NCBI RefSeq assembly: GCF_005871165.1
Contig: NZ_SWKP01000003.1
Location: forward strand, 310,001-374,000
Length of the DNA: 64,000 nt
Direction: 5' to 3'
Source: Maricaulis alexandrii
Lineage (GTDB): Bacteria > Pseudomonadota > Alphaproteobacteria > Caulobacterales > Maricaulaceae
In this document: positions 44,660-55,592 of the stretch, in pieces
How positions within the stretch are numbered: position 1 is the first letter of the stretch
How the letters are laid out: every line of letters starts with the position of its first letter
Made by a program: the position numbers and the translations under genes
The notes under the pieces: model-generated
What the model was told of the DNA's origin: nothing
What the model saw: the letters and a program-made list of their open reading frames with translations, nothing else
The model's database searches: none

Positions 44660-46525
44660 ATGCGAGTGAATTTTAAGAGGGCCGCGCTAGCCTTCCTGTC
44701 TTTCGGACTTTTGCTCAGCGGCTGCAGCGGGTCAGGCCCATCTGATACTTCCAGTCCGCCGCCTGCGCCCACGAATAACGCACCGGTTGTTGTGTCGGCA
44801 GCCTCGATTGAAGTTTTCGAGAACACCACTGATGGATATACAATCGAGGCGACGGATTCAGACGGGGACAGCCTGTCCTACTCCATTGCCGGCGGTCCGG
44901 ACGAAGACTTGTTCGTGATCGAGGGTGCGCCGGATTTCATCGGCTTCATCGACCCTCCCAACTACGAAATCCCTCTCGATGCCGATTCCGATAACGCGTA
45001 CGAGCTACTGATCGCGGTCTCAGATGGCACCGACAATACTGAATTCGCGGTGACGATTTCAGTTCTGGATGTCGATGAATTGCCGGAGGGGGTCTCGCGG
45101 TTCGAAATCGAGACCAATGCCAATGACCCCGTCTTTTACTACGCGACCATGGAGAGCGGGGCTGTGTTCACAGCCCAGGGGGTCAAGGACAGCGACGGGT
45201 TTCCGCAGGCTCTGACATCCTTGTCGGCTGTGATCCCTGACGAAGAAGCACCCGACGGTGAGTGGACCGTTGACTACCAATTGAATGCCGACGCAACAGC
45301 GCTCAGTGCCATGCTGATCCAAGGTTTGGGGCGGATCACCTTTGGATATGACGAATTCGGCACCCCCGTCACAATCGGTTTTGCACTTGAGGATGGGACC
45401 GGGGAAGCGATCCTGAGCATTGAAGAATTCTTTTCGGGTACATCCACGGCTTCAAGTTCGCCCAACCCGCTTTACGCACAACACGGGCGGGAAAGCCTGA
45501 TTGCGTCCATCCAGCGCATGACCGAGGTCGCACAGGCAGGTGGCGTGAACCGCCAGCCGCGCCGGAGCCGCCAGGCATTGACGAGCGTTTCAAGCGCCGT
45601 GACGCGCCATGATGCAGGGACCCCGGCCTTCTACAATGAGCTGTTGACGCTTCACAATGAACAGCAAAAGACGGTCAATGTCCGGATCGAAGAGTGCGGC
45701 CTGCCTGTGAATGACGCGATTGTTGTTGTCGAGGTTGATGACGCCAACGCCACGGGCTCTGATCGGTCACGGCGGCTGCGGGCAAACCGGATCGGGGCGG
45801 GCGAATACCGCGTCAACTTCCCGATTACCCGGACCGAATCCAGCGTCGAGGATACCTGCAATGCCATCTTCGAAATTCCCAATAATATCTGCACCTGGAC
45901 CGAAGTTGGCACCAATGCGCCAGCCTATGCCACGGGATGCCTCCAGCTTGGCGCGATTCTGGCGACCGGAGGCGCTACTGCCCCCGCGGCAGGTCCGGCT
46001 ACAGCGGCCTGTGAAGGGGCTGTCCTGGCTGGCTTCCTATATTGCAACACCTTCGGTCTCAGCCCGGCACCCGGGGCCCCAACTGCCAGCGAAGGACTTT
46101 GCGCGGCCGCAGAGATTGTACGGGGTTTCGTCGCTGATTTCGACGATGTGACCGTCAGTGCCGAGGCCATCATTCCCGATTCGGGCCGGTACCAATCGGC
46201 CACGGACCGCAGTACGGGCGGGTCCACCGTCGACCTGTCGATTTCCGGCCGTGACACCGTCCAGATCGACCGTTTCTACACCTCCCCCATCGATCCGGAC
46301 CCGGACGAAGACTACACCGCATCAGCCGAACTCTCCTGTGCGACAGAGCCCACAATCACCGTCATGTCGATTACGGGTACAGACGGCTATTCAGACTCAA
46401 ACTCCTGCACCATCACCGGCCAGGGAACCTGCAATCTGAATGTTCCCGGCGCCGAAGCGAATGTGGTCGACACCATTCGGGTCAGCGCTGAGGATCAGTC
46501 CCGGACCATCACAATCCGCTTCTAG
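44660..46525 (+). CDS. Large lipoprotein with a cadherin-like domain
   Basis: A 621-residue surface lipoprotein (MRVNFKRAALAFLSFGLLLSGC, lipobox LLSGC, Cys22). After a Ser/Pro linker comes one cadherin-like beta-sandwich (about residues 40-142): NNAPVVVSAASIEVFENTT, YTIEATDSDGDSLSYSIAGGPD and AYELLIAVSDGTDN, with Asp-rich calcium-site motifs. The remainder (about 145-621) is not recognised; it has five or more cysteines and a second beta-rich end. AGGGGGACGCC precedes the ATG. The gene is AT-richer than its neighbours and stands alone, so later acquisition is possible. Confidence 0.8.
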   Translation: MRVNFKRAALAFLSFGLLLSGCSGSGPSDTSSPPPAPTNNAPVVVSAASIEVFENTTDGYTIEATDSDGDSLSYSIAGGPDEDLFVIEGAPDFIGFIDPPNYEIPLDADSDNAYELLIAVSDGTDNTEFAVTISVLDVDELPEGVSRFEIETNANDPVFYYATMESGAVFTAQGVKDSDGFPQALTSLSAVIPDEEAPDGEWTVDYQLNADATALSAMLIQGLGRITFGYDEFGTPVTIGFALEDGTGEAILSIEEFFSGTSTASSSPNPLYAQHGRESLIASIQRMTEVAQAGGVNRQPRRSRQALTSVSSAVTRHDAGTPAFYNELLTLHNEQQKTVNVRIEECGLPVNDAIVVVEVDDANATGSDRSRRLRANRIGAGEYRVNFPITRTESSVEDTCNAIFEIPNNICTWTEVGTNAPAYATGCLQLGAILATGGATAPAAGPATAACEGAVLAGFLYCNTFGLSPAPGAPTASEGLCAAAEIVRGFVADFDDVTVSAEAIIPDSGRYQSATDRSTGGSTVDLSISGRDTVQIDRFYTSPIDPDPDEDYTASAELSCATEPTITVMSITGTDGYSDSNSCTITGQGTCNLNVPGAEANVVDTIRVSAEDQSRTITIRF

Positions 46526-46630
46526 GACGCCGGTTCGACCGGCACGGCGCCCCGGTGAGGGGTCATTGCGGCTTTCTCGATGGTCGTGATACCGCTCGCT
46601 CGGGATTGATGGCGGGCGGAGTCGGCCAGT

Positions 46631-48028
46631 ATGGACGTCGCGGAATTTGAGTTTTGGTCAAAACGGATTGCCGAATGGTCGGCAGCCTATCGGGACACTT
46701 TGCGCGACCGGCCCGTGCGGCCCGATGTGAAGCCCGGCGAGGTGCTGGCCCGCATTCCCGAGCAGGTTCCGGAAGTTGGCGCCGCGTTTTCATTAATATT
46801 CGCAGAGTTTGAGCGGGACATTCCCGACGCCATGACCCATTGGCAGCATCCCCGCTTCTTCGCCTATTTCCCCGCCAATGCCGCCCTGCCCTCCGTCCTG
46901 GCCGAACAGATTGTCTCCACGCTCGCAGCCCAGTGCATGCTCTGGCAGACCTCTCCGGCGGCGACAGAGCTGGAGACCCGGATGATAGACTGGCTGCGCC
47001 AGGCCATGGACCTGCCGGAGGGCTGGCGCGGCGTGATCCAGGACAGTGCCTCTTCCGCGACCCTGTCCGCCGTGCTGACCATGCGCGAGCGGGCCCTTGA
47101 TTTCAAAGGCATCCATACCGGTCTCAGCGGTCAGCCGCCGCCGCGCATCTACGCCTCCGCCCAGGCCCATTCCTCCATCGACAAGGCGATCTGGGTGTCG
47201 GGGATCGGACAGGACAATCTCGTCAAAATCCCCACCCGTTCCGATTTCGGCATGGACCCGGACGCCCTGCGGACAGCCATCCGGGAAGACCGCAAGAACG
47301 GCCTGCAACCAGCTGGAATCATTCTGTGTATTGGCGGCACCGGCATCGGTGCCTGTGACCCGGTCGAGGCAATTCTGGAGATTGCCGCGGAGGAAGACCT
47401 CTACACCCATGTCGACGCCGCCTGGGCGGGCTCGGCCATGATCTGCCCGGAACAGAGAACCCGTTGGAAAGGCGTGGAAAATGCCGACAGCATCGTGTTC
47501 AACCCGCACAAATGGCTGGGCGCCCAGTTCGATTGTTCGGTGCAGTTCCTGAAGGACCCGACCGACCAGCTCAAGACCCTGACTTTAAGGCCGGATTATC
47601 TGGAAACCCCGGGCCTGGACGATGTCGTCAACTATTCCGAATGGACCATTCCGCTGGGCCGCCGTTTCCGCGCGCTCAAGCTCTGGTTCCTGATCCGCTA
47701 TTACGGGCTGGATGGGCTACGCCAACGCATCCGCAATCACATCGCCTGGGCCCGGGAAGCGGAACGCCTGATCGGGGAGACGGACGGGCTGGAGATCGTA
47801 ACCCCCTGCTCGTTCAGCCTTTTCACCTTCGCCTGCACGGATGGCGATGCCGCCACAGCGGCCCTGCTCCACCGGATCAATGCCGACGGCCGCACCTATC
47901 TCACCCAGACCCAGCACGAAGGCCGCTACGTCATCCGATTCCAGGTCGGCCAGTTCGATTGCACCCGCCAGGATGTGCTGGACGGCGTGAAGGCCCTCCG
48001 GGACCTGGTTCAGGCCTCCCCATCCTGA
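46631..48028 (+). CDS. PLP-dependent group II (aromatic-L-amino-acid type) decarboxylase
   Basis: A 465-residue PLP enzyme of the aromatic-amino-acid/glutamate decarboxylase family. Family segments are HPRFFAYFPANAALPSVLAEQI, QDSASSATLSAVLTMRERA, LYTHVDAAWAGSAMICPE and the PLP lysine in FNPHKWLGAQFDCS. The PxFFAYFP and WxxVxxADS-like style fits tryptophan/tyrosine/phenylalanine decarboxylases better than glutamate decarboxylase, but the amino acid used is not clear. GGAG precedes the ATG. The last 19 bases overlap the convergent GST gene. Confidence 0.88.
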   Translation: MDVAEFEFWSKRIAEWSAAYRDTLRDRPVRPDVKPGEVLARIPEQVPEVGAAFSLIFAEFERDIPDAMTHWQHPRFFAYFPANAALPSVLAEQIVSTLAAQCMLWQTSPAATELETRMIDWLRQAMDLPEGWRGVIQDSASSATLSAVLTMRERALDFKGIHTGLSGQPPPRIYASAQAHSSIDKAIWVSGIGQDNLVKIPTRSDFGMDPDALRTAIREDRKNGLQPAGIILCIGGTGIGACDPVEAILEIAAEEDLYTHVDAAWAGSAMICPEQRTRWKGVENADSIVFNPHKWLGAQFDCSVQFLKDPTDQLKTLTLRPDYLETPGLDDVVNYSEWTIPLGRRFRALKLWFLIRYYGLDGLRQRIRNHIAWAREAERLIGETDGLEIVTPCSFSLFTFACTDGDAATAALLHRINADGRTYLTQTQHEGRYVIRFQVGQFDCTRQDVLDGVKALRDLVQASPS

Positions 48029-48654
48029 AAATGGGCGAGCTGGTCTGCATGCGCCTTCCGGAATGCCGGTCGCGCCATGCAGCGATCCATGTAGGCCTTG
48101 CTGGCCGGGCAGTCCGCCAGGGCATCGAAACGGTCCACAAGCCTCAGAACGTCTGACATCACGATATCGGCGATGGTGAAACGCTCGGCCGCGATCCATT
48201 CCCGGTCAGCCAGAACGCGCTCCAAATTGGTCAGGCGAGAATCCACGAACCCCTCAAGGGCTTCTCGCCCCTTGGAGGGGCCTTCATCGCCTGAAAACTT
48301 GAAGATCGTCCAGGCCACAGTGGCCATCTCGATGGAGTTGAGTGCCGCCATCAACCATTGCAGTGTCTTGGCTTTCCCGGCCTTGTCGGCCGGCAGCAAA
48401 ACCTCGCTCATCTCACCGAGATAGACCAGAATCGCGCCGCTCTCGAACAGGCAGAGATCGCCATCCGTCAGCCAAGGAGTCTGCCCGAATGGATGTTTGG
48501 CGAAATGCGTCGCGTCGCGGTCATGGAAAGGCGTTGTTTCGACACGGTAGTCGAGACCGGCCTCTTCCATGGCCCAGCGGAGCCTCAAGTCCCGCACAAA
48601 GCCTCGCGGCCATTCCGGGACCCAATCATACGTCGTTATCACCAGCTCAGACAA
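48010..48654 (-). CDS. Glutathione S-transferase family protein
   Basis: A 214-residue GST. The N-terminal thioredoxin-like domain has ITTYDWVPEWPRGFVRDLRLRWAMEEAGLDY and the cis-proline loop FGQTPWLTDGD followed by LFESGAILVYL, where Glu-Ser binds glutathione. The C-terminal helical domain includes the ERFTIADIVMSDVLR N-cap motif. The start is TTG at 48654 with a strong AGGAGGG site upstream and no alternative ATG nearby. The substrate is unknown. Confidence 0.88.
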   Translation of the reverse strand: MSELVITTYDWVPEWPRGFVRDLRLRWAMEEAGLDYRVETTPFHDRDATHFAKHPFGQTPWLTDGDLCLFESGAILVYLGEMSEVLLPADKAGKAKTLQWLMAALNSIEMATVAWTIFKFSGDEGPSKGREALEGFVDSRLTNLERVLADREWIAAERFTIADIVMSDVLRLVDRFDALADCPASKAYMDRCMARPAFRKAHADQLAHFQDGEA

Positions 48655-48708
48655 TTTTCCCTCCTCATTTACCCCAGCCCTAACCGGAACCGGGACGAAG
48701 AGAAAGGA

Positions 48709-48829
48709 TCAAACCATCCGGCTCTGGTGCAGGGCTGCCGCAATGAAGCTGGCGAACAGGGGATGCGGTTCGAAGGGGCGCGATTTCAGTTCCGGGTGGA
48801 ATTGCACGCCGACGAACCAGGGATGATGC
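48709..48829 (-). pseudogene. Duplicated 3' end of pyrG (relic)
   Basis: About 118 bases before the stop encode [20 protein letters not shown] and on to HQSRMV, the same C-terminal 38 or so residues as the intact pyrG at 49491. By eye there are about 12 base differences from that gene, and all but one lie at synonymous positions. Upstream of 48829 (in coding direction) the similarity stops abruptly and the frame runs into non-homologous sequence. This is therefore a gene remnant, not a functional CTP synthase, and it lies 0.66 kb from the full gene in the same orientation. Confidence 0.85.
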
Positions 48830-48906
48830 TCTGGACGGCGTGAAAGCCGTCCGGGAGCTTCACGCCTGATGGCGCCACGGCGTTTCCGCCTGGCGGTATG
48901 AGAGGT

Positions 48907-48970
48907 GTGCGGGAGACCTGACGGGTCTGTTTTTGTAGTGAGTGTGAGTGACCTGACAGGTCTCCCGCAC
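48907..48970. repeat. 14-bp inverted repeat with internal direct repeats
   Basis: GTGCGGGAGACCTG (48907-48920) is exactly inverted at 48957-48970. Inside lie two near-identical small dyads, AGACCTGACGGGTCT and TGACCTGACAGGTCT, in direct order. The first is followed by GTTTTTG and could act as a terminator on the plus strand. Confidence 0.6.
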
Positions 48971-49210
48971 GCGGAGGTTTGATCGTCTTCCCTTGCGGGC
49001 GACGCACCGAAACCGCCTGGGTGCCAGCACGGTCGTGACCTTGTGCCGTGTGGCCCGGGCGATGGCCCTGCCGGAGCTTGGGATGTCACCCCCTCGCGCG
49101 GACAGGCTCCGCACACCTCCGGGCACAAGGGACTGAGCTCGCGCCTCTCTTCCCGGAAGTCAGGAGAAGTGTCTCACAGGTTTTTGGGGTGGGGATAAGT
49201 GGGGCGTGGT

Positions 49211-49355
49211 CGGCACTCCCTCTCCCTTGGGGAGAGGGTGGCGCGCATGCGCCGGGAGAGGGGGAAATCCCGGTGTTTACAGGTAATCGCGAGGACCCCG
49301 CCATCCCCCCTCATCCGCCGCTTCGCGGCACCTTCCCCCCAGGGAGAAGGAGGGG
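49211..49355. repeat. Inverted pair of palindromic repeat units (copy 3)
   Basis: The left unit has CCCTCTCCC/GGGAGAGGG (49218-49238) followed by GTGGCGC-GCAT-GCGCC and GGGAGAGGGGG. The right unit, in the other orientation, has CCCCCCTCATCC, CCGC/GCGG and CCTTC/GAAGG. Both share the order hairpin A, TG(G), hairpin B, G-rich end. Confidence 0.7.
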
Positions 49356-49435
49356 GTTGAGCCTGTCACGATCCACGCCCGCCAGGCCCCACTTTGCGAT
49401 CTAGGTCCTGACCTTCGTCAGGATGACGGGGGTTG

Positions 49436-49486
49436 AGACCCCTCCACCGCATCGCAGTCCCCCTCCCCAACCGTGTTGGGAAGGAA
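49436..49486. repeat. Single palindromic repeat unit beside the pyrG stop
   Basis: Read on the minus strand this is CCTTCCCAAC-ACG-GTTGGGGAGG followed by GGGACTGCGATGCGGTGGAGGG, a half element of the same family. It directly follows the pyrG stop and may end its transcription. Confidence 0.55.
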
Positions 49487-49490
49487 AACC

Positions 49491-51197
<1,707 letters not shown>

Positions 51198-51524
51198 TTA
51201 GCCGTCAGTGGGGACCGGAGCGCCCTGCTCTTCCTCGTCAAGAATGCCGATGGCGGGATTGTCGATCTCGCGATCATACACGCTGCGACCCTGGGCATCG
51301 ACACCGGCAAAGACCGCCAGCGCAATGCAATTGAGGATAAAAGCCGCCCCCAGAATCATCGTCGTCCGCGTCAGCACATTGGCTGCGCCGCGGCTCGACA
51401 TCATGCCGCCACCGCCGCCACCGCCGCCGATACCCAGAGCACCGCCTTCGGAACGCTGCATGAGAATGACAGCGACGAGTCCGAGCGCGATCAGGAGCTG
51501 GACAACAAGGAGGACTTCTTTCAT
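51198..51524 (-). CDS. secG: Preprotein translocase subunit SecG
   Basis: SecG assists SecYE in protein export. The 108-residue protein has two membrane segments (about residues 3-23 and 53-75) joined by RSEGGALGIGGGGGGGGMMSSRGAANVLTRTT, which contains the glycine run and the typical family loop (given here in its recognisable parts GGALGIGG and RGAANVLTR). A C-terminal acidic tail follows. It lies between the degenerate response regulator and pyrG. Confidence 0.93.
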   Translation of the reverse strand: MKEVLLVVQLLIALGLVAVILMQRSEGGALGIGGGGGGGGMMSSRGAANVLTRTTMILGAAFILNCIALAVFAGVDAQGRSVYDREIDNPAIGILDEEEQGAPVPTDG

Positions 51525-51600
51525 CGGTACCGCCGTGGTTTGTGACGTCAGGTCTGGCTGCAGCCCAGATAGGATCGCGCGGCGGCGATGCCAAGCCCGG

Positions 51601-52656
51601 CTACATGGCGGCGCGTTTTATACCAGGCTCTTGGCCTTGGCCAGCATCGTCTGCGGTATCGGACTGTTCTGCCCGTTCCGCGGCCTCCTGGGCCCGTCGC
51701 TGGGCAGCCAGATCCGCCTTCGCCTTGAGGCGTTTGCGCAGATTGGTCACGGTGCGGCCGATTTCGTCCTTGGAACGTTCCAGCGTATCGCCATTGGCAA
51801 AGGCGGCATAGGCGCCCATGGCCAGTTCCTTGATGAGTTTCAGGGTCGAAGCCGGTGCCTGATTGCCATCACCCAGGGCCGTGATCTGGTCCAGCATGGC
51901 CTCACAGATCTCGGAGGACTCGGCCCGACCGGCCTTGACCAGCTGACCCTTCATCTCACGCCCCGTGCGCATCAGGTCAGCCGTATCCAGTTTCACCGGC
52001 AGGCTGGGCCCCTCGCCCGTCTTGGACGCATGCAGCTCGACAGACACCACGATCCGCATGGCCAGGCGGCGCAGGCGTTCGGCGCGGACCGTTTCCTTGG
52101 CTTCCTGGATCCAGCTCGCAGCATCGCTGAGGGCCTGGTAGTCGTTTTCGACCGTCGCCTTGAGGATATTGGGGACAGTGACCGGCTGCGCGTCGGAATT
52201 CCGGTCTGCATCCTTGCGGCGATCCGGGCCGATATAATCACTGGTCACGATGAATTGCTTGCGGCCATGGATCAGCGTTTTCACGCGCTCCTCGGCGAAA
52301 TTCGTGGAGAAGGGCCGGACGATGACATCGTCGGCGCCGCATTCGATCGCGCGGCGGATATGCGAGGTATCGCGGCTCCAGGTCGTCAGCAGGATGACGG
52401 CAAACGGATTGGCACCGATCTCACCCTTGCGGACCGAACGCACGAGACGGAAGACATCGGCATCGGTCGAGCTGGACTCGGCCACGATCAGGGTCGGGCC
52501 GGTATCGGCAACCATGGAGCGCAATTCCGTCAGCGAGGTCACACACTCAATCTGACGAAAACCGATTTCATGCAACGCATACCGGGTCGTACGCTGGTTC
52601 GCGTGCACCGGGTCGAACAGGACGACGGATGCGCGGGAGTAATCGGTTTCGGCCAT
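51601..52656 (-). CDS. Response-regulator-like protein with degenerate receiver domain
   Basis: A 351-residue cytoplasmic protein. Residues about 7-125 fold like a receiver domain (VVLFDPVHANQRTTRYALHEIGF, TLIVAESSSTDADVFRLVRSVR, FAVILLTTWSRD, CGADDVIVRPFS). The phospho-acceptor Asp appears to be Glu (VAESS), one acidic-pocket residue is Pro (FDP) and the conserved Lys is Arg (VRPF), so normal phosphorylation is unlikely. YIGPDRRKDADR follows. The remaining 210 residues are mostly helical with a charged end and show no DNA-binding or enzymatic domain. It lies between tpiA and secG. The ATG at 52656 matches the domain start. Confidence 0.82.
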   Translation of the reverse strand: MAETDYSRASVVLFDPVHANQRTTRYALHEIGFRQIECVTSLTELRSMVADTGPTLIVAESSSTDADVFRLVRSVRKGEIGANPFAVILLTTWSRDTSHIRRAIECGADDVIVRPFSTNFAEERVKTLIHGRKQFIVTSDYIGPDRRKDADRNSDAQPVTVPNILKATVENDYQALSDAASWIQEAKETVRAERLRRLAMRIVVSVELHASKTGEGPSLPVKLDTADLMRTGREMKGQLVKAGRAESSEICEAMLDQITALGDGNQAPASTLKLIKELAMGAYAAFANGDTLERSKDEIGRTVTNLRKRLKAKADLAAQRRAQEAAERAEQSDTADDAGQGQEPGIKRAAM

Positions 52657-52744
52657 GCGGGATCGCTCTTTGAAACTTGCCTGGACAGTCAGTGTTCCAA
52701 CTTGCCTGAAAGAAGTTTCAATCCGCTTACCAGCAAAGTTCGGT

Positions 52745-53476
52745 TTAGCGACCAACCGCTCCGATTATGCTTGTAAAATCACTGGCTTTCAGGGATGCGC
52801 CACCGACCAGTGCGCCATCAACATCGGCCAGGGAAAGGAGGGATTCCGCATTGGCCGGTTTGACCGAACCACCATAAAGAATTCGGGTAGTTAGCGGCTC
52901 CGGGAGACGTTTTCGAATTGCCGCGTGAATCTCGGCCACATCCGCTTCGGAAGCGGTCAGACCGGTGCCGATCGCCCAGACCGGCTCATAAGCTATGACC
53001 AATTCCATTTTTTGCGGATTTTCAGGCAGGGATCCCGCCAGCTGACGGGCCACGACCGTTTCGGCCTGGCCGGATTCCCGTTCCGCTTGCGTCTCGCCGA
53101 CACAGATGATCGGGATCAGCCCGGCGGCGAGCGCCGCCTCGGCCTTTGACCGGACGATGGCATCACTCTCGCCATGATCCGCCCGGCGCTCGGAATGGCC
53201 GAGGATGACATAGTCCGCGCCGGCATCCCGCAGCATGACCGCGGAGATATCCCCGGTGTGCGCACCGCTCTCCCGGGCATGACAATCCTGACCGCCGACG
53301 GAAATCGCCGTTCCCGAACAGGTTTTTGCAGCCAGGGCCAGCAGGGTCGCCGGCGGACAGACCAGAATGTCTGCCGGTGAGTCGGCCGCCGCCCTGGCAA
53401 CCTCCCCGAAAAAGCCGAGATCGCCTGCCAGGCCATTCATTTTCCAGTTTCCGGCAATCAATGCAGTGCGTGGCAT
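52745..53476 (-). CDS. tpiA: Triosephosphate isomerase
   Basis: TpiA interconverts dihydroxyacetone phosphate and glyceraldehyde 3-phosphate. The 243-residue protein has the catalytic Lys12 in AGNWKMN, the catalytic His in ILGHSERR, the catalytic Glu in [11 protein letters not shown], and the phosphate-binding [21 protein letters not shown] before the ATG at 53476 fixes the start against 24 upstream codons without homology. It is divergent from ppiD and heads the minus-strand group tpiA, response-regulator-like, secG, pyrG. Confidence 0.97.
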   Translation of the reverse strand: MPRTALIAGNWKMNGLAGDLGFFGEVARAAADSPADILVCPPATLLALAAKTCSGTAISVGGQDCHARESGAHTGDISAVMLRDAGADYVILGHSERRADHGESDAIVRSKAEAALAAGLIPIICVGETQAERESGQAETVVARQLAGSLPENPQKMELVIAYEPVWAIGTGLTASEADVAEIHAAIRKRLPEPLTTRILYGGSVKPANAESLLSLADVDGALVGGASLKASDFTSIIGAVGR

Positions 53477-53651
53477 TTCCCCTCCTTGATGCCGCGAAAC
53501 ATCCCCAAACGCGCAGCAAGGATTAGTCGCGACCGCGCCGCCGGGCAAGAATCCGGCTGAGTCATTGCAATCTCACCGCGCCGGATGCTTGCGGCCATGA
53601 ATCCCCGCCGTTACCTTCCCGCGCACCATTATCCACAAGGCTCCGTGACTC

Positions 53652-55592
53652 ATGCTTTCCTCTTTCCGGTCCTTCGCCAAATCGCCGTGGGCGATTGTCC
53701 TGCTTGTCCTGCTCACCCTCGGTCTCATCGTGACCGGCGGCAGCAGCATTTTCAACGGAAGCGGAACGGCCGTGGTCGTGGCTGGCCAACAACGGGTCTC
53801 GATCACCCAGCTGACCAATGCCTACAATCGCGCGATCCAGCGCCAGCAGGCGGAACAGCCCGGCTTCACCGCCCAGGATGCCCGCGAAATGGGGCTGGGC
53901 GAACAGGTTTTGCAACAGCTCGCCATTGAAGCGGCGCTGGAAGCGAAAGCGGATGATCTGGGCCTGGCGATCTCCGGCGAGGCGCTGGCCCGCGAAGCCG
54001 CCCGCGAACCGGCCTTCCGCAATCCGGTGACGGACCGCTACGACTACGAGACCATGGTGCAGGCCCTGGCTCGCGCCAACATGACGGAAGAACAGTATCG
54101 CGACAGCGTGGAAGGCGAGCTGCGACGCCAGCAGCTTCTCATGAGCCTGGCCGGCGGTCTGCGCATGCCCGACACGATGGCGCGCAACCGTTACGACCTG
54201 ACGCGGGAACAGCGCCGGATCACCGCGCTGGTGCTGGATGCCACGGCCGCGGACGAAATCCCGGATCCGACGGATGAAGATCTGCAAGCCTTCATCGCCG
54301 ACAATCCCAACCTGCCCGACCCGCGCACCGGCCTGCCCGTCTTCACGGCGCCTGACATGCGCGCCTTCACCCTGGTGCGTTTCCAGCTGGAGGACTTCAT
54401 CCGCAATGTCGATATCGCGGAAGAGACCCTGCGCGACACTTATGACTACCAGGTCGAAACTGGCGCGCTCGGCACGCCGGCGCTGCGCAGTTTCGTCCAG
54501 CTGTCTGCCTCTGACGAAGCCACGGCCCAGGCTGCGGCCGACCGCCTCGCAGCCGGCGAACCGGCCGAAGCGATTGCCGCGGATCTGGGGCTCGGAGAGC
54601 CGGTCGTGCTGGAAGAGGTCCAGAGTTATGAAGTCCCGGACACGGATGTCGCCGACGCCGTCTTTGCCATGAGCGAAGGCGAAACCGGGGCCATCCAGGG
54701 CCGTTTCGGCTGGAATGCCGTCTCCGTCTCAGCGGCCGAGGATGCCAGCGTCCCGACCTATGAAGAGCAACGCGACACGATCCAGGCCGAACTGGCCCGG
54801 GCTGATGCGACCAATGCGCTGTATGACCAGATCGCGGCGTTCGAGGATGCCCGTGCCAATGGCGGCAGCCTGGAAGCTGCCGCAGCCGCCTCGGGCTCGC
54901 CGCTGGAAATCTTCCAGCCGCTCGACCAGTACGGCCGCGACACCAGCCTGGAAATCGACTTTGAACGCTATGCCACGCTGGGCCAGGAAATCCTGCCGGG
55001 CGTATTTGAGGCGCCGGAAGGCTATCCGACCGATCTGACCCAGTACAATGAGACCGATTTCTACGTTGTCCGCGTCGACGAAATCATTCCGTCGCACCTG
55101 CGTGACCTTGAGGATGTCCGTCTGGTCGCCGAGGCCCGCTGGCGGGATTCGCAGCTGAACGACCAGTTGTCGGCCCGGGCCGAAGAAGCGCTGGCTCAGC
55201 TGGAGGACGGTGAAAGCCTCGACATTGTCGCCCTGACGACCGGCGGCCGCGTGGAAAGCACCACGGCGCGCCGTGGCCAGAGCGCCGAGACCTTCTCGCA
55301 GAATGTCATTTCCCGGGCTTTCTCCATGACGCCAGGCAGCTGGGAAAGTGTCCAGGCCGCGTCGGGACGCTTCATCATCCTGACCGTGGATGATGTCATC
55401 ACTGCGGACATGTCCGCGCTCACGGACACCGAACTGGCCGAACTCCAGGCCACCATCGCGCAGGAAGGCACCAATGATGTCTTCACCTCCCTGCAACTGG
55501 CCCTGGAAACCGAATACGAGCTGAACAGCGGTGCCATCGACCGCGCCCTGGTCGCACAGGCCCTGGGCGAGACGAATCCTGCGGGCCGATAA
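53652..55592 (+). CDS. ppiD: PpiD/SurA-like peptidyl-prolyl isomerase family protein
   Basis: A 646-residue periplasmic folding factor anchored in the inner membrane (segment about residues 13-32, WAIVLLVLLTLGLIVTGGSS). It has the SurA N-terminal-like chaperone domain (residues about 40-180: RVSITQLTNAYNRAIQRQQAEQ, EQVLQQLAIEAALEAKADDLGL), a PpiC-like middle region (about 220-370) that lacks a clear catalytic parvulin signature, and a helical C-terminal part. Chaperone function at the Sec exit is likely; isomerase activity is not assured. Its stop overlaps the trpE start by one base, so the two are translationally coupled. Confidence 0.87.
   Translation: MLSSFRSFAKSPWAIVLLVLLTLGLIVTGGSSIFNGSGTAVVVAGQQRVSITQLTNAYNRAIQRQQAEQPGFTAQDAREMGLGEQVLQQLAIEAALEAKADDLGLAISGEALAREAAREPAFRNPVTDRYDYETMVQALARANMTEEQYRDSVEGELRRQQLLMSLAGGLRMPDTMARNRYDLTREQRRITALVLDATAADEIPDPTDEDLQAFIADNPNLPDPRTGLPVFTAPDMRAFTLVRFQLEDFIRNVDIAEETLRDTYDYQVETGALGTPALRSFVQLSASDEATAQAAADRLAAGEPAEAIAADLGLGEPVVLEEVQSYEVPDTDVADAVFAMSEGETGAIQGRFGWNAVSVSAAEDASVPTYEEQRDTIQAELARADATNALYDQIAAFEDARANGGSLEAAAAASGSPLEIFQPLDQYGRDTSLEIDFERYATLGQEILPGVFEAPEGYPTDLTQYNETDFYVVRVDEIIPSHLRDLEDVRLVAEARWRDSQLNDQLSARAEEALAQLEDGESLDIVALTTGGRVESTTARRGQSAETFSQNVISRAFSMTPGSWESVQAASGRFIILTVDDVITADMSALTDTELAELQATIAQEGTNDVFTSLQLALETEYELNSGAIDRALVAQALGETNPAGR

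Larger units (their letters stand above)
48830..49490. other. Gene-free region between the pyrG relic and pyrG
   Basis: No credible gene is seen. From the left it holds a 7-bp hairpin (48833-48852), a long inverted repeat (48907-48970), about 200 bases without recognised signals, then palindromic repeat units at 49211-49355 and a half unit beside the pyrG stop at 49436-49486. Confidence 0.7.

Noticed and set aside
47583-47597. TTAA-N7-TTAT near-match to a CtrA box
   Set aside because: One mismatch and located inside the decarboxylase coding region.
48709-49128. 139-codon frame ending in the CTP synthase C terminus
   Set aside because: Only the last 39 codons match pyrG; the rest is non-coding repeat-rich sequence, so this is a relic and not a gene.
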